From NCBI GenBank assembly GCA_021204735.1, contig JAJPYV010000251.1, positions 1 through 6,263 of the forward strand: 6,263 bases of DNA. The letters are read 5' to 3'. Each line of letters begins with the position of its first letter. Position 1 is the first letter of the stretch. The stretch is from Prevotella sp. (GTDB taxonomy: Bacteria; Bacteroidota; Bacteroidia; Bacteroidales; Bacteroidaceae). The notes below the pieces were generated by a model. The model saw only the letters and a program-made list of their open reading frames with translations, did no database searches and was not told where the DNA came from. This document shows, in pieces, positions 1 through 6,263 of the stretch. The position numbers and the translations under genes were made by a program.

Positions 1-51
1 TTTATATCTTAAATATGATTTTATATTTTTGTCAGTAAAACAACAAATTCT

Positions 52-2088
52 TTACTTTTCATCAAGCAACTGTTGAAGCCTTAGCATTTCGTCGCGGTAT
101 TGAGCTGCTTGTATGAAATCCAACGCCTTTGCAGCCTTCTTCATCAAAGACTTTGTGTTTTCAATACTCTTTTCCAACTGCTCACGACTCATATTCTTTA
201 TGATTGGATCGGCTGCAAATGCCACATGCTCATCCTCATAATAAACTTTGTATTGCCCTGTATCTTTTGAGTTGGCAGATTCAGCTGCCATGGTATTCAA
301 GGCATCACGATTGATAGCCTTTACGATTTGCTGAGGTGTGATATTATGCAACTCATTATATTTCAATTGCTTCTCCCTGCGTCTCGTTGTCTCGTCAATC
401 GTCAGTTGCATACTTGCCGTAATATGGTCAGCATACATAATCACCCTACCATTAACATTACGGGCGGCACGCCCTGCTGTCTGGGTCAAAGAACGGTGAG
501 AACGGAGAAAGCCTTCTTTGTCGGCATCAAGGATGGCAACGAGTGAAACCTCTGGCAAGTCAAGTCCCTCACGTAAAAGATTTACACCAACAAGTACGTC
601 AAACGCCCCTTCACGCAAGTCTGTCATAATCTTAACACGGTCGAGAGTAGCCACATCACTATGAATGTAGTTTGCCCTGATGCCATTGTTCAAAAGATAT
701 TCAGTCAACTCTTCTGCCATGCGTTTAGTGAGAGTTGTAACTAATGTCCGTTCATTGCGCTCTTTACCGTCTAAAATCTCTGCCATCAAATCATCAATTT
801 GGTTCTCACTCGGACGGACGTATATCTGGGGGTCAAGAAGTCCTGTGGGGCGGATAACCTGTTCCACGATGACACCACCTGCCTCCTCCAACTCATAGTC
901 AGCAGGCGTTGCAGAGACATAAATCACCTGATTGAGCATACTATGGAACTCCTCGAATTTGAGAGGACGGTTGTCGAATGCCGCAGGCAAGCGGAAACCG
1001 TATTCCACCAAATTAGTCTTGCGTGCCCTGTCGCCACCATACATAGCATTAATCTGCGGAACACTGACATGACTCTCATCAACGACGAGCAAAAAGTCTT
1101 TAGGGAAAAAATCCAACAGACAATAAGGCTTCTGTCCCGGTTGCCTACCATCAAAATAGCGGGAATAATTCTCAATCCCGGCACAGTGACCGAGCTCTTT
1201 TATCATCTCCATATCATATTCCACGCGTTCCTTAATACGTTGTGCCTTGATGCCATCTCCTAATTCATTGAAAAAGTCGATACGCTCCACAAGGTCGTCC
1301 TGGATCTCCCTTATGGCTATTTCTGTCTGTTCCTTGGACGTAACAAACAAATTAGCCGGATATATCTGATAATTGTCGAAAGATGCGAGGCGATGAAACG
1401 TAACAGAATCCATCTCTTCGATGGTGTCAATCTCATCATCCCAAAACGAAACTCGCAACACATAGTCGCTATATGCCATGAATACATCCACAGTATCACC
1501 CTTGACACGGAAATTTCCACGTTTCAATTCTATGTCATTACGTACATAGAGAGCATTCACTAAGTCACGGAGAAACATATTCCTGTCCAATATCTGTCCT
1601 CGTTTGATTGTTATCACGCTCTTCGCCATCTCCACAGGGCCACCCATACCATAAATACAAGAAACGGATGATACTACGATTACGTCTGTTCGCCCTGACA
1701 GCAAGGCAGAAACGGCAGATAGACGCAGACGGTCAATCTCCTCGTTAATTGACAAGTCTTTTTCTATATATGTGTCTGTTTGAGGAAGGTATGCTTCTGG
1801 CTGATAATAATCGTAATAAGAGACATAATACTCAACCGCATTATCAGGGAAAAATGACTTCATCTCGCTGTACAACTGTGCGGCGAGCGTCTTGTTATGA
1901 CTTAGTATAAGTGTCGGCTTATTGACATTGGCAATGACATTCGCAACAGTAAAGGTCTTTCCTGAACCAGTTACACCAAGAAGCACTTGTGACTTGTCGC
2001 CACGCAGTATACCAGCCGTAAGATCTCTGATAGCTTCAGGCTGGTCGCCAGTAGGACTGTATGCTGATATTAGTTTAAACTCCCTCAT
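52..2088 (-). CDS. uvrB: UvrABC system protein B (excinuclease subunit)
   Basis: UvrB is the damage-verifying helicase-like subunit of nucleotide excision repair: UvrA loads it at lesions and it then recruits UvrC for dual incision. The 678-residue product is complete and of normal family length. Visible in order (numbering from the ATG at 2088): Walker A GVTGSGKT at 38-45; the tyrosine-rich beta-hairpin that locks damaged DNA, with Tyr91, Tyr92, Tyr94 and Tyr95 followed by [16 protein letters not shown]; the Walker B/DESH box at 337-340; YVSATP at 390-395; the helicase motif V/VI region with [10 protein letters not shown] and QTAGRAARN (536-544); and a C-terminal UVR motif at about 632-678, the segment that contacts UvrC. 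An in-frame TTG lies one codon upstream (2089-2091). I prefer the ATG because it gives the family-typical start [19 protein letters not shown]. The gene stands alone on the minus strand, divergent from bamD. No frameshift or missing catalytic residue is seen. Confidence 0.98.
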   Translation of the reverse strand: MREFKLISAYSPTGDQPEAIRDLTAGILRGDKSQVLLGVTGSGKTFTVANVIANVNKPTLILSHNKTLAAQLYSEMKSFFPDNAVEYYVSYYDYYQPEAYLPQTDTYIEKDLSINEEIDRLRLSAVSALLSGRTDVIVVSSVSCIYGMGGPVEMAKSVITIKRGQILDRNMFLRDLVNALYVRNDIELKRGNFRVKGDTVDVFMAYSDYVLRVSFWDDEIDTIEEMDSVTFHRLASFDNYQIYPANLFVTSKEQTEIAIREIQDDLVERIDFFNELGDGIKAQRIKERVEYDMEMIKELGHCAGIENYSRYFDGRQPGQKPYCLLDFFPKDFLLVVDESHVSVPQINAMYGGDRARKTNLVEYGFRLPAAFDNRPLKFEEFHSMLNQVIYVSATPADYELEEAGGVIVEQVIRPTGLLDPQIYVRPSENQIDDLMAEILDGKERNERTLVTTLTKRMAEELTEYLLNNGIRANYIHSDVATLDRVKIMTDLREGAFDVLVGVNLLREGLDLPEVSLVAILDADKEGFLRSHRSLTQTAGRAARNVNGRVIMYADHITASMQLTIDETTRRREKQLKYNELHNITPQQIVKAINRDALNTMAAESANSKDTGQYKVYYEDEHVAFAADPIIKNMSREQLEKSIENTKSLMKKAAKALDFIQAAQYRDEMLRLQQLLDEK

Positions 2089-2113
2089 CAATCTATGCGT
2101 AATTCACGAAATG

Positions 2114-2121
2114 CAAAAATA
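2114..2121 (-). promoter_or_regulatory. Probable uvrB promoter (-7 element)
   Basis: Read on the minus strand this is TATTTTTG, an exact match to the Bacteroidetes sigma-ABfr -7 consensus TAnnTTTG, about 25 bases before the uvrB ATG. At the expected -33 distance there is no good TTTG; that place is occupied by the palindrome at 2140-2149. The call rests on one 8-base element in AT-rich DNA, so it is moderate, but position and orientation fit. Confidence 0.5.
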
Positions 2122-2139
2122 CTAAGAAATAAATATAAT

Positions 2140-2149
2140 AAACATGTTT
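2140..2149. promoter_or_regulatory. Perfect 10-base palindrome between divergent promoters, candidate operator
   Basis: AAACATGTTT is a perfect inverted repeat with no spacer. It sits where the -33 element of the uvrB promoter should lie, and 24 bases upstream of the bamD -33 element. The position would suit a regulator of uvrB. The sequence alone does not identify one, and a 10-base AT-rich palindrome can arise by chance. Confidence 0.25.
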
Positions 2150-2173
2150 TTTCTAAAAAATAAGTTTAAAACA

Positions 2174-2203
2174 TTGCTATTTAATGAAAAATATGTACTT
2201 TTG
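2174..2203 (+). promoter_or_regulatory. Promoter of the bamD-rpoZ-DUF4293 operon
   Basis: A TTG at 2174-2176 (-33 element) and TACTTTTG at 2196-2203 (exact TAnnTTTG -7 element) are separated by 19 bases, matching the Bacteroidetes housekeeping promoter layout. Transcription would begin near 2208-2212, leaving a leader of only about 10-14 bases before the bamD ATG at 2222. This also argues against the longer upstream reading frame beginning at 2144, which would start before the promoter. Confidence 0.7.
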
Positions 2204-2221
2204 CAAGCTAACTTCAGAATT

Positions 2222-3055
2222 ATGAAGAATTATATTCTTATAGCCATATCATCCGTGCTTCTGTTCTCTGGATGTGCTCACGAGTTCAACACGGTTTACA
2301 AGTCAACAGACTACAACTACAAATATGAATTTGCGAAAGAGTGCTTTGCGTGTGGGAAATATTCTCAGGCAACAGCTCTTTTGGAGGATGTAGTAACCAT
2401 GCTGAAAGGAACAGATAATGCAGAGGAAAGTCTCTACATGCTTGCCATGGCAGAGTTTTTAGATAATGACTATGAGATTGCTGCCGATTATTTCAAGAAA
2501 TACTACAAGACTTATACGAGGGGAATATATGCAGAGCTGGCATCATATTACACAGGCGAGAGTCTTTTCATGAGTACTCCAGAGCCACGACTTGACCAAT
2601 CTCAGACATATAGTGCGATAGCAGCATTCCAGGAGTATTTGGACTTATATCCTGAGGCACAAATGAAAGAAGCCGCACAAGAGCGACTTTTTGAACTTCA
2701 GGATAAGTTGGTTAAGAAAGAGTTATACTCTGCACAATTGTATTATAATCTTGGTACGTATTTCGGCAACTGCACGAGTGGAGGCAGCAATTATGAGGCA
2801 TGTATCGTAACTGCGCAGAACGCTATAAAAGACTATCCGTATAGTGATTTGCGCGAGAATTTCTCTTTTCTGATAATGAAAAGCAAATATGAGTTGGCGC
2901 AGCAGAGCGTCGAGGAGAAAAAATTGGAGCGATATAGGGATGCAGAAGACGAATGTTATGGATTTCTGAACGAATTTCCAGATTCCAAAAACAAGAACTT
3001 AGCTGAAAAATACATCGCTTCGTGCGAGAAAGTAACAAAAAACGAAAAAGAATAA
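2222..3055 (+). CDS. bamD: BamD-family outer membrane protein assembly lipoprotein
   Basis: BamD is the essential TPR lipoprotein of the BAM complex, which inserts beta-barrel proteins into the outer membrane from the periplasmic side. The 277-residue product starts with a lipoprotein signal peptide: MKN, a hydrophobic stretch at 4-16, and a lipobox LFSGC with the lipidated cysteine at 18. Helical TPR-like pairs follow at roughly 33-58, 67-100, 102-145, 168-208 and 216-266. The segment RLDQSQTYSAIAAFQEYLDLYP (123-144) is typical of BamD, and the tail is charged and lysine-rich. No run of acidic residues follows the lipidated cysteine, so there is no obvious surface-export signal, which fits a periplasm-facing anchor. 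The frame is open upstream to 2144, but the ATG at 2222 is chosen because it begins the signal peptide and lies just after the promoter. It is the first gene of an operon with the omega subunit gene 14 bases downstream. Confidence 0.9.
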   Translation: MKNYILIAISSVLLFSGCAHEFNTVYKSTDYNYKYEFAKECFACGKYSQATALLEDVVTMLKGTDNAEESLYMLAMAEFLDNDYEIAADYFKKYYKTYTRGIYAELASYYTGESLFMSTPEPRLDQSQTYSAIAAFQEYLDLYPEAQMKEAAQERLFELQDKLVKKELYSAQLYYNLGTYFGNCTSGGSNYEACIVTAQNAIKDYPYSDLRENFSFLIMKSKYELAQQSVEEKKLERYRDAEDECYGFLNEFPDSKNKNLAEKYIASCEKVTKNEKE

Positions 3056-3069
3056 TTTATTATTACAAT

Positions 3070-3405
3070 ATGGATTATAAGAAGTCAAAAGCTCCTGCAA
3101 ATACCGTTACGCAGGACATCATGAAACTTTGCAAAGAAACAGGAAACATTTATGAGAGCGTAGCCATTATCGCAAAGCGTTCTAACCAAATTGCCATTGA
3201 GATAAAGCAGGATTTAAGTAAGAAACTTGCTGAATTTGCCTCATATAACGACAGTTTGGAAGAGGTATTTGAGAATAGGGAGCAGATAGAGATCTCAAGA
3301 TATTACGAGAAACTTCCGAAACCTACTTTACTCGCTACACAGGAGTTTATCGACGACAATGTATATTGGCGCGACACCCAAAGAGATAACTTAAACGATA
3401 TGTAA
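3070..3405 (+). CDS. rpoZ: RNA polymerase omega subunit-like protein (RpoZ/Rpb6 family)
   Basis: This 111-residue protein (MDYKKSKAPANTVTQDIM...) resembles the Bacteroidales proteins annotated as DNA-directed RNA polymerase subunit omega, a small subunit that helps fold and hold the beta-prime subunit. The part that recalls the omega/Rpb6 fold is GNIYESVAIIAKRSNQIA (about 25-42), equivalent to the conserved helix of omega with its alanine- and arginine-containing core. An acidic helix follows (LEEVFENREQIEISRYYEKLPKPT, about 63-86), and this region is strongly conserved in the group as I remember it. The ATG at 3070 is chosen because it begins the familiar MDYKK start; the longer open frame from 3022 would overlap bamD. 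The protein has no signal peptide and is cytoplasmic. It lies 14 bases after bamD, and its TAA overlaps the next ATG by one base. The family call is from memory of homologues and is likely but less certain than uvrB. Confidence 0.8.
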   Translation: MDYKKSKAPANTVTQDIMKLCKETGNIYESVAIIAKRSNQIAIEIKQDLSKKLAEFASYNDSLEEVFENREQIEISRYYEKLPKPTLLATQEFIDDNVYWRDTQRDNLNDM

Positions 3406-3863
3406 TGATACAGAGAAAACAGACAGTTTTCTTGTTCGTCGCAGTAGTGCTTACAGTAGTTTGCCTCTGCATGCCACTCTGCCGATTCACCGCTAACGAT
3501 GACATCGGCAGTCAGTTAGTTATGTATAATCTTTGGCTCACTAATGCTGAGGGAGGGCATGATTTCTCAGTGTGGGCGTTATTCGCAATATTGTTAGTGA
3601 CATGCCCTATCGGACTGTTCACCATATTCTCATTCCACAATAGGATAGTTCAAAGTAGGTTTTGTATCTTCAACATCCTACTTATTCTTGGTTGGTATGT
3701 CGTTTTCATAATCTTTATGCTCGGCTTTTCCAACTCTCTCGGTACACGGCATCTCGCCCCTGCGTCGGTGTTCCCTTTGATTTCTGCAATCCTTTACTTC
3801 CTCGCAAGAAAAGCAATCCTTGCGGATGAGGCTTTGGTGCGTGCCGCCGACAGAATCAGATGA
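3405..3863 (+). CDS. DUF4293-type integral membrane protein
   Basis: This 152-residue inner membrane protein has four predicted hydrophobic segments at about 7-25, 55-76, 86-108 and 117-135, and a short charged C-terminal tail (RKAILADEALVRAADRIR). The start MIQRKQTVFLFVAVV matches the conserved MIQRxQT opening of the Bacteroidetes DUF4293 family, usually found beside the omega subunit gene. No function is established for that family that I can state. The loop between helices 1 and 2 (about 27-54) is polar and probably periplasmic. The ATG overlaps the TAA of the upstream gene (TAATG), so translation is probably coupled and the gene is probably part of the bamD operon. No catalytic motif is visible. 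Confidence 0.8.
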   Translation: MIQRKQTVFLFVAVVLTVVCLCMPLCRFTANDDIGSQLVMYNLWLTNAEGGHDFSVWALFAILLVTCPIGLFTIFSFHNRIVQSRFCIFNILLILGWYVVFIIFMLGFSNSLGTRHLAPASVFPLISAILYFLARKAILADEALVRAADRIR

Positions 3864-3897
3864 TGCTTTCTGCGCCTTCAATTTTATCTGACTTTTT
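3856..3897 (+). terminator. Very weak candidate terminator after the bamD operon
   Basis: TCAGAT (3856-3861) can pair with ATCTGA (3886-3891), followed by C and five T residues (3893-3897). The stem is only six pairs and the loop is 24 bases, so it would be a poor intrinsic terminator. It is listed because it lies exactly where the gene content changes from housekeeping to secreted proteins. Readthrough into the next gene is equally possible. Confidence 0.15.
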
Positions 3898-3919
3898 CTA
3901 AGTAAAACACCTTTACATC

Positions 3920-4375
3920 ATGAAAAATTTATTATTGTTGGCAATTATTCTTCTATGCAGCATTTGCATACATGCAGAAGAATATGAATCTTTTACTTTT
4001 ACTGAAACTGACGGCACCGAAATCACTCTCCCTGCCATCGGTTTGAGAATCACTTTTAATAATGGAATGATAACAGCCATTAACGGACAGGAAACACAGA
4101 CTGTCTCGTTGGTAAATGTCAATTCCATGCACTTCTCTAATGCTACTGCCATTAGCAAGATTTTTTCATCTGACTATGCGGTTAACGTAAACAATCACCA
4201 GTTGTTTGTAACAAGTCCAATAGGTTCTGACATAACAGTAACCAATATAATGGGTATGATGGTATGCCACTCCGTTTCTACAAGTGATAACGAACAAGCT
4301 GTTGGTGGTTGGCTTCCTGAAGGAATTTATATTGTTAAGACTGGTGAACGTACTTTAAAAGTGATGGTAAAATGA
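3920..4375 (+). CDS. Small secreted protein with a type IX sorting-like C-terminal domain
   Basis: I do not recognise a named gene. The 151-residue product has a Sec signal peptide (MKNLLLLAIILLCSICIHA, probable cleavage after Ala19). Two small beta-rich parts follow. Residues about 24-73 (from SFTFTETDGTEITLPA to VNSMHFSN) look like the short module common in Prevotella secreted proteins, in which a strand pair ends in a VxSMxF or IDSIxF signature. Residues about 86-151 resemble the type A sorting domain of the type IX secretion system: alternating strands, VTNIMGMMVCHSV, and the terminal WLPEGIYIVKTGERTLKVMVK. The usual YPNP opening of that domain is absent. Almost nothing lies between the two parts, so the protein has no obvious catalytic cargo. 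It begins 56 bases after DUF4293 with no clear promoter or Shine-Dalgarno sequence, and its TGA overlaps the ATG of the next gene, implying coupled expression. Confidence 0.75.
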   Translation: MKNLLLLAIILLCSICIHAEEYESFTFTETDGTEITLPAIGLRITFNNGMITAINGQETQTVSLVNVNSMHFSNATAISKIFSSDYAVNVNNHQLFVTSPIGSDITVTNIMGMMVCHSVSTSDNEQAVGGWLPEGIYIVKTGERTLKVMVK

Positions 4376-6263
4376 GAAAGTTATATTTAGCATTATGCTT
4401 TGCGTTCATCTCTGTATCAATGAGTTGGGGACAGACAATGAATATCTGTACGGGAAACATTACTACTGCGGTAACAGCCTCAACTGATGCAATGACATAT
4501 TCTGACAACGGTGGCATACTTACTGTATGCAACAAGGCTTTCAATATTTCTGACATTGACAGTATTTATATTGATGCTTCTACTGTTGAGGACAATACTA
4601 TAAATGTAACCTATAACGGTGATGTGGCAAAAGTCATCGTTGCTGGTAACATTGCACAATATCTCACTACTTCCGTAAACGGTGCAAACGTAACGATATT
4701 GCAAAGCTCTGATTTGCCAGATGAGATAACCTACACCCTTCAAGGTTCTTCCAACAATGGGTCTTTCTATATGAACGGAAAACTGAAAGCGTCAATAGTT
4801 TTAAATGGACTTACCTTGAACAGTAACGACAGTGCGGCTATCAACATCCGCAACGGCAAACGTATCAGTGTTGAACTTGTTGATGGTACAACCAATACTC
4901 TCTCAGATGCTTCGAATGGAAGTCAGAAGGCTTGTTTCATGGTAAATGGTCACACGGAATTTACAGGTGGAGGTTCTCTTTACCTTACGGGGAACACTGC
5001 TCATGCTTTCTGGGGCGATGAGTATGTGGAATTGAAAAAATCCACAGGTGCCATCGTGGTAAACAAGGCTGTAAAGGATGGTTTCAACATAAACCAGTAT
5101 TTTGAGATGAAAGGCGGCTCTGTCTCCATTAGCGGTGTGGGAGATGACTGTATCCAGGTTTCAAAAACCGATGATGATGACGACTACAACGGTCAGGTGA
5201 TAATCAGTGGCGGCACATTGGACCTCACTGTTACTGGTACTGCCGCGAAAGGAATAAAGAGCGAAGACTCAATGACTATCAGTAGCGGCACATTCACCAT
5301 AAAGACATCTGGCGGTGGCGAGTACGATAGTTCTGAAAGGGATGCTTCTGCATGTGCTGCGATAAAATCTGATGGTGAAATCGTGATAACTGGTGGAACG
5401 TTCAACCTTACCAGTACTGGTGCCGGGGGAAAGGGTATCAGCGGTGATAGTAACGTAACTATCAGTGGTGGTACAATCAACGTTACCACGACAGGAAAGA
5501 AATACTCCTACAGTAACAACTGCACTTCGTCTCCCAAAGGTATCAAAGCGGATGCTAACCTTACAATAGATGGTGGCGTGATAACTGTTACAACATCGGG
5601 TGGCGACGGTGCGGAAGGCATTGAAAGCAAGGCGACCTTGACAATAAACGGTGGTGAGATAATCGTGAACGCATACGATGATGCCATTAATGCCGCTAAA
5701 AACATAACAATAAATGACGGTAAGGTGTATGCTTACGCATCAAACAATGATGGTATTGACTCAAATGGAACATTGACAATTAACGGAGGTATTGCTTTAG
5801 CTTGCGGCACTACAACACCTGAGGCTGGCTTCGACTGCGATACATACACCTTCACAATAACGGGCGGTGTAATCATCGGTCTTGGTGGCGACACGTCAAA
5901 TCCGACATCTTCCGTTACCACACAACCGGCAGCTATCGTAAATGGGAAGTCTTTTACTTCTGGCAAATACCTTACTTTGAATGATTCAAACGGCAACAAT
6001 ATACTCGCTTTCTGTGTTCCAAGAACTTACAGTTCTGCTACTTTGTTGATTTCCTGTCCTGAGATGTCTGTCGGCAGCACTTATACCATTGGTACGAATG
6101 CTACTGTAACTGGAGGAGAGAATTGGCAAGGTTATGTAACTAACGGAACGATGAGCAGTAGTGGTTCTTCATCTTCTCTCACCCTCACATCCATAGTAAC
6201 AGGTTCTTCAACTACTTCTGGCGGAACAATAGGTGGCGGGACAACAAATCCTGGTGGTGGAAC
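4372..6263 (+). CDS. Secreted beta-helix carbohydrate-binding protein (DUF4353/Cthe_2159-like), 3' end missing
   Basis: This reading frame stays open for 630 codons to the window edge, so the C-terminus is missing. A signal peptide, MRKLYLALCFAFISVSMSWG, probably ends near residue 20; there is no lipobox. Residues about 24-70 form a small beta module ending in ISDIDSIYI. From about 85 to 250 comes the conserved family start (QSSDLPDEITYTLQGSS, LNGLTLNSNDSAAINIRNGKRI, GSQKACFMVNGH, NTAHAFWGDEYV, VKDGFNINQYFEMKGG). The parallel beta-helix then shows nine ISGGT-like turns at 278-500 with associated KGIK, DDAIN and NDGID turns. A Ser/Gly/Thr-rich tail begins near 595. The characterised relative Cthe_2159 is a right-handed beta-helix that binds cellulose and pectin-type glycans with bound calcium, so a surface glycan-binding or adhesive role is inferred; lyase activity cannot be shown from this sequence. 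The mature part has ten cysteines, including Cys260 in GVGDDCIQV. The ATGA overlap couples it to the upstream small secreted protein. Confidence 0.85.
   Translation, partial: MRKLYLALCFAFISVSMSWGQTMNICTGNITTAVTASTDAMTYSDNGGILTVCNKAFNISDIDSIYIDASTVEDNTINVTYNGDVAKVIVAGNIAQYLTTSVNGANVTILQSSDLPDEITYTLQGSSNNGSFYMNGKLKASIVLNGLTLNSNDSAAINIRNGKRISVELVDGTTNTLSDASNGSQKACFMVNGHTEFTGGGSLYLTGNTAHAFWGDEYVELKKSTGAIVVNKAVKDGFNINQYFEMKGGSVSISGVGDDCIQVSKTDDDDDYNGQVIISGGTLDLTVTGTAAKGIKSEDSMTISSGTFTIKTSGGGEYDSSERDASACAAIKSDGEIVITGGTFNLTSTGAGGKGISGDSNVTISGGTINVTTTGKKYSYSNNCTSSPKGIKADANLTIDGGVITVTTSGGDGAEGIESKATLTINGGEIIVNAYDDAINAAKNITINDGKVYAYASNNDGIDSNGTLTINGGIALACGTTTPEAGFDCDTYTFTITGGVIIGLGGDTSNPTSSVTTQPAAIVNGKSFTSGKYLTLNDSNGNNILAFCVPRTYSSATLLISCPEMSVGSTYTIGTNATVTGGENWQGYVTNGTMSSSGSSSSLTLTSIVTGSSTTSGGTIGGGTTNPGGG
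5203..5871 (+). repeat. Degenerate tandem coil repeats encoding the beta-helix
   Basis: The motif I-(S/T/D/N)-(G/S/D)-G-(T/V/E/K/I) recurs nine times, starting at residues 278, 303, 339, 364, 399, 425, 447, 470 and 496. Spacings are 25, 36, 25, 35, 26, 22, 23 and 26 residues. At DNA level the copies resemble ATmAsTGGyGGyAC but are diverged, so this is a protein-level repeat rather than a recent tandem duplication. The two long intervals hold the loops GGGEYDSSERDASACAA and GKKYSYSNNCTSSP. Confidence 0.8.
6154..6263 (+). repeat. Low-complexity Ser/Gly/Thr-rich tail of the beta-helix protein
   Basis: From residue 595 the protein becomes almost entirely Ser, Gly and Thr (SSSGSSSSLTLTS, then STTSGGTIGGGTTNPGGG), with TCT/TCA and GGT/GGC runs. 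It reads as a flexible linker towards an unseen C-terminal segment, or as the disordered end of the protein. The window cuts it, so its full length is unknown. Confidence 0.7.

Noticed and set aside
11..31. AT-only hairpin (AAATAT/ATATTT) downstream of uvrB, and TATTTTTG at 24-31 on the plus strand resembling a -7 promoter element
   Set aside because: The stem has no G-C pairs and would be too unstable to call a terminator. The plus-strand element would drive transcription antisense into uvrB, and its -33 region is outside the window; AT-rich chance match is the simplest explanation.
799..1263. Plus-strand open frame of 154 codons inside uvrB
   Set aside because: It lies wholly antisense to the strongly conserved uvrB coding sequence and has no recognisable domain or promoter; a shadow frame.
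2144..2221. N-terminal extension of bamD from an upstream ATG at 2144
   Set aside because: It would begin before the consensus promoter (2174-2203) and bury the lipoprotein signal peptide inside the protein; the ATG at 2222 gives a normal signal peptide and lipobox.
3022..3069. N-terminal extension of the omega-like protein from an ATG at 3022
   Set aside because: It overlaps the bamD 3' end and adds a lysine/arginine and tyrosine run that does not fit the family; the ATG at 3070 gives the expected start.
5203..5871. CRISPR array or DNA tandem repeat
   Set aside because: Repeat units are diverged in DNA, spacing is a multiple of three within one open frame, and conservation is at protein level, as expected for beta-helix coils.
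5193..5999. Three minus-strand open frames rich in Pro/Val/Ile repeats
   Set aside because: They are antisense readings of the repetitive Gly/Thr/Ile-rich beta-helix codons; the apparent repeats such as PPLIVT merely mirror the coil motif.
4372..6263. Pectate lyase or other polysaccharide lyase enzyme
   Set aside because: The beta-helix fold is shared with lyases, but no lyase catalytic arrangement can be identified from the sequence; the family match is to the non-catalytic carbohydrate-binding group.

Overview
The window looks like a Bacteroidales chromosome, most likely Prevotella or a relative. The evidence is as follows. The recognisable proteins (UvrB, a BamD-type lipoprotein, a short omega-like RNA polymerase subunit, a DUF4293 membrane protein) have a Bacteroidetes character. 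Genes start without clear Shine-Dalgarno sequences. Two promoters match the Bacteroidetes -7 consensus TAnnTTTG. The last two genes encode secreted proteins of types common in gut and oral Bacteroidales. The genus is an inference from remembered protein style, not from a search.

Layout. Positions 52-2088 on the minus strand hold a complete uvrB (nucleotide excision repair). A 133-base divergent intergenic region (2089-2221) carries a promoter in each direction and a perfect 10-base palindrome between them. On the plus strand a tight housekeeping operon follows: bamD (2222-3055), an rpoZ-like omega subunit gene (3070-3405) after a 14-base gap, and a four-helix DUF4293 protein gene (3405-3863) whose start overlaps the omega stop by one base (TAATG).

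After a 56-base gap with no convincing promoter and only a very weak inverted repeat, the content changes to exported surface-type proteins. One is a 151-residue secreted protein ending in a domain that resembles a type IX secretion sorting domain (3920-4375). The other is a large beta-helix carbohydrate-binding (DUF4353/Cthe_2159-like) protein whose ATG overlaps the previous stop (ATGA at 4372-4375) and which runs off the window end at 6263 after 630 codons. The two appear translationally coupled and share a similar short N-terminal module, so they are probably a functional pair at the cell surface.

No tRNA, rRNA, CRISPR array, insertion sequence or phage gene was seen. Most of the window is ordinary core genome. 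The least described part is the coupled secreted pair at the right end.
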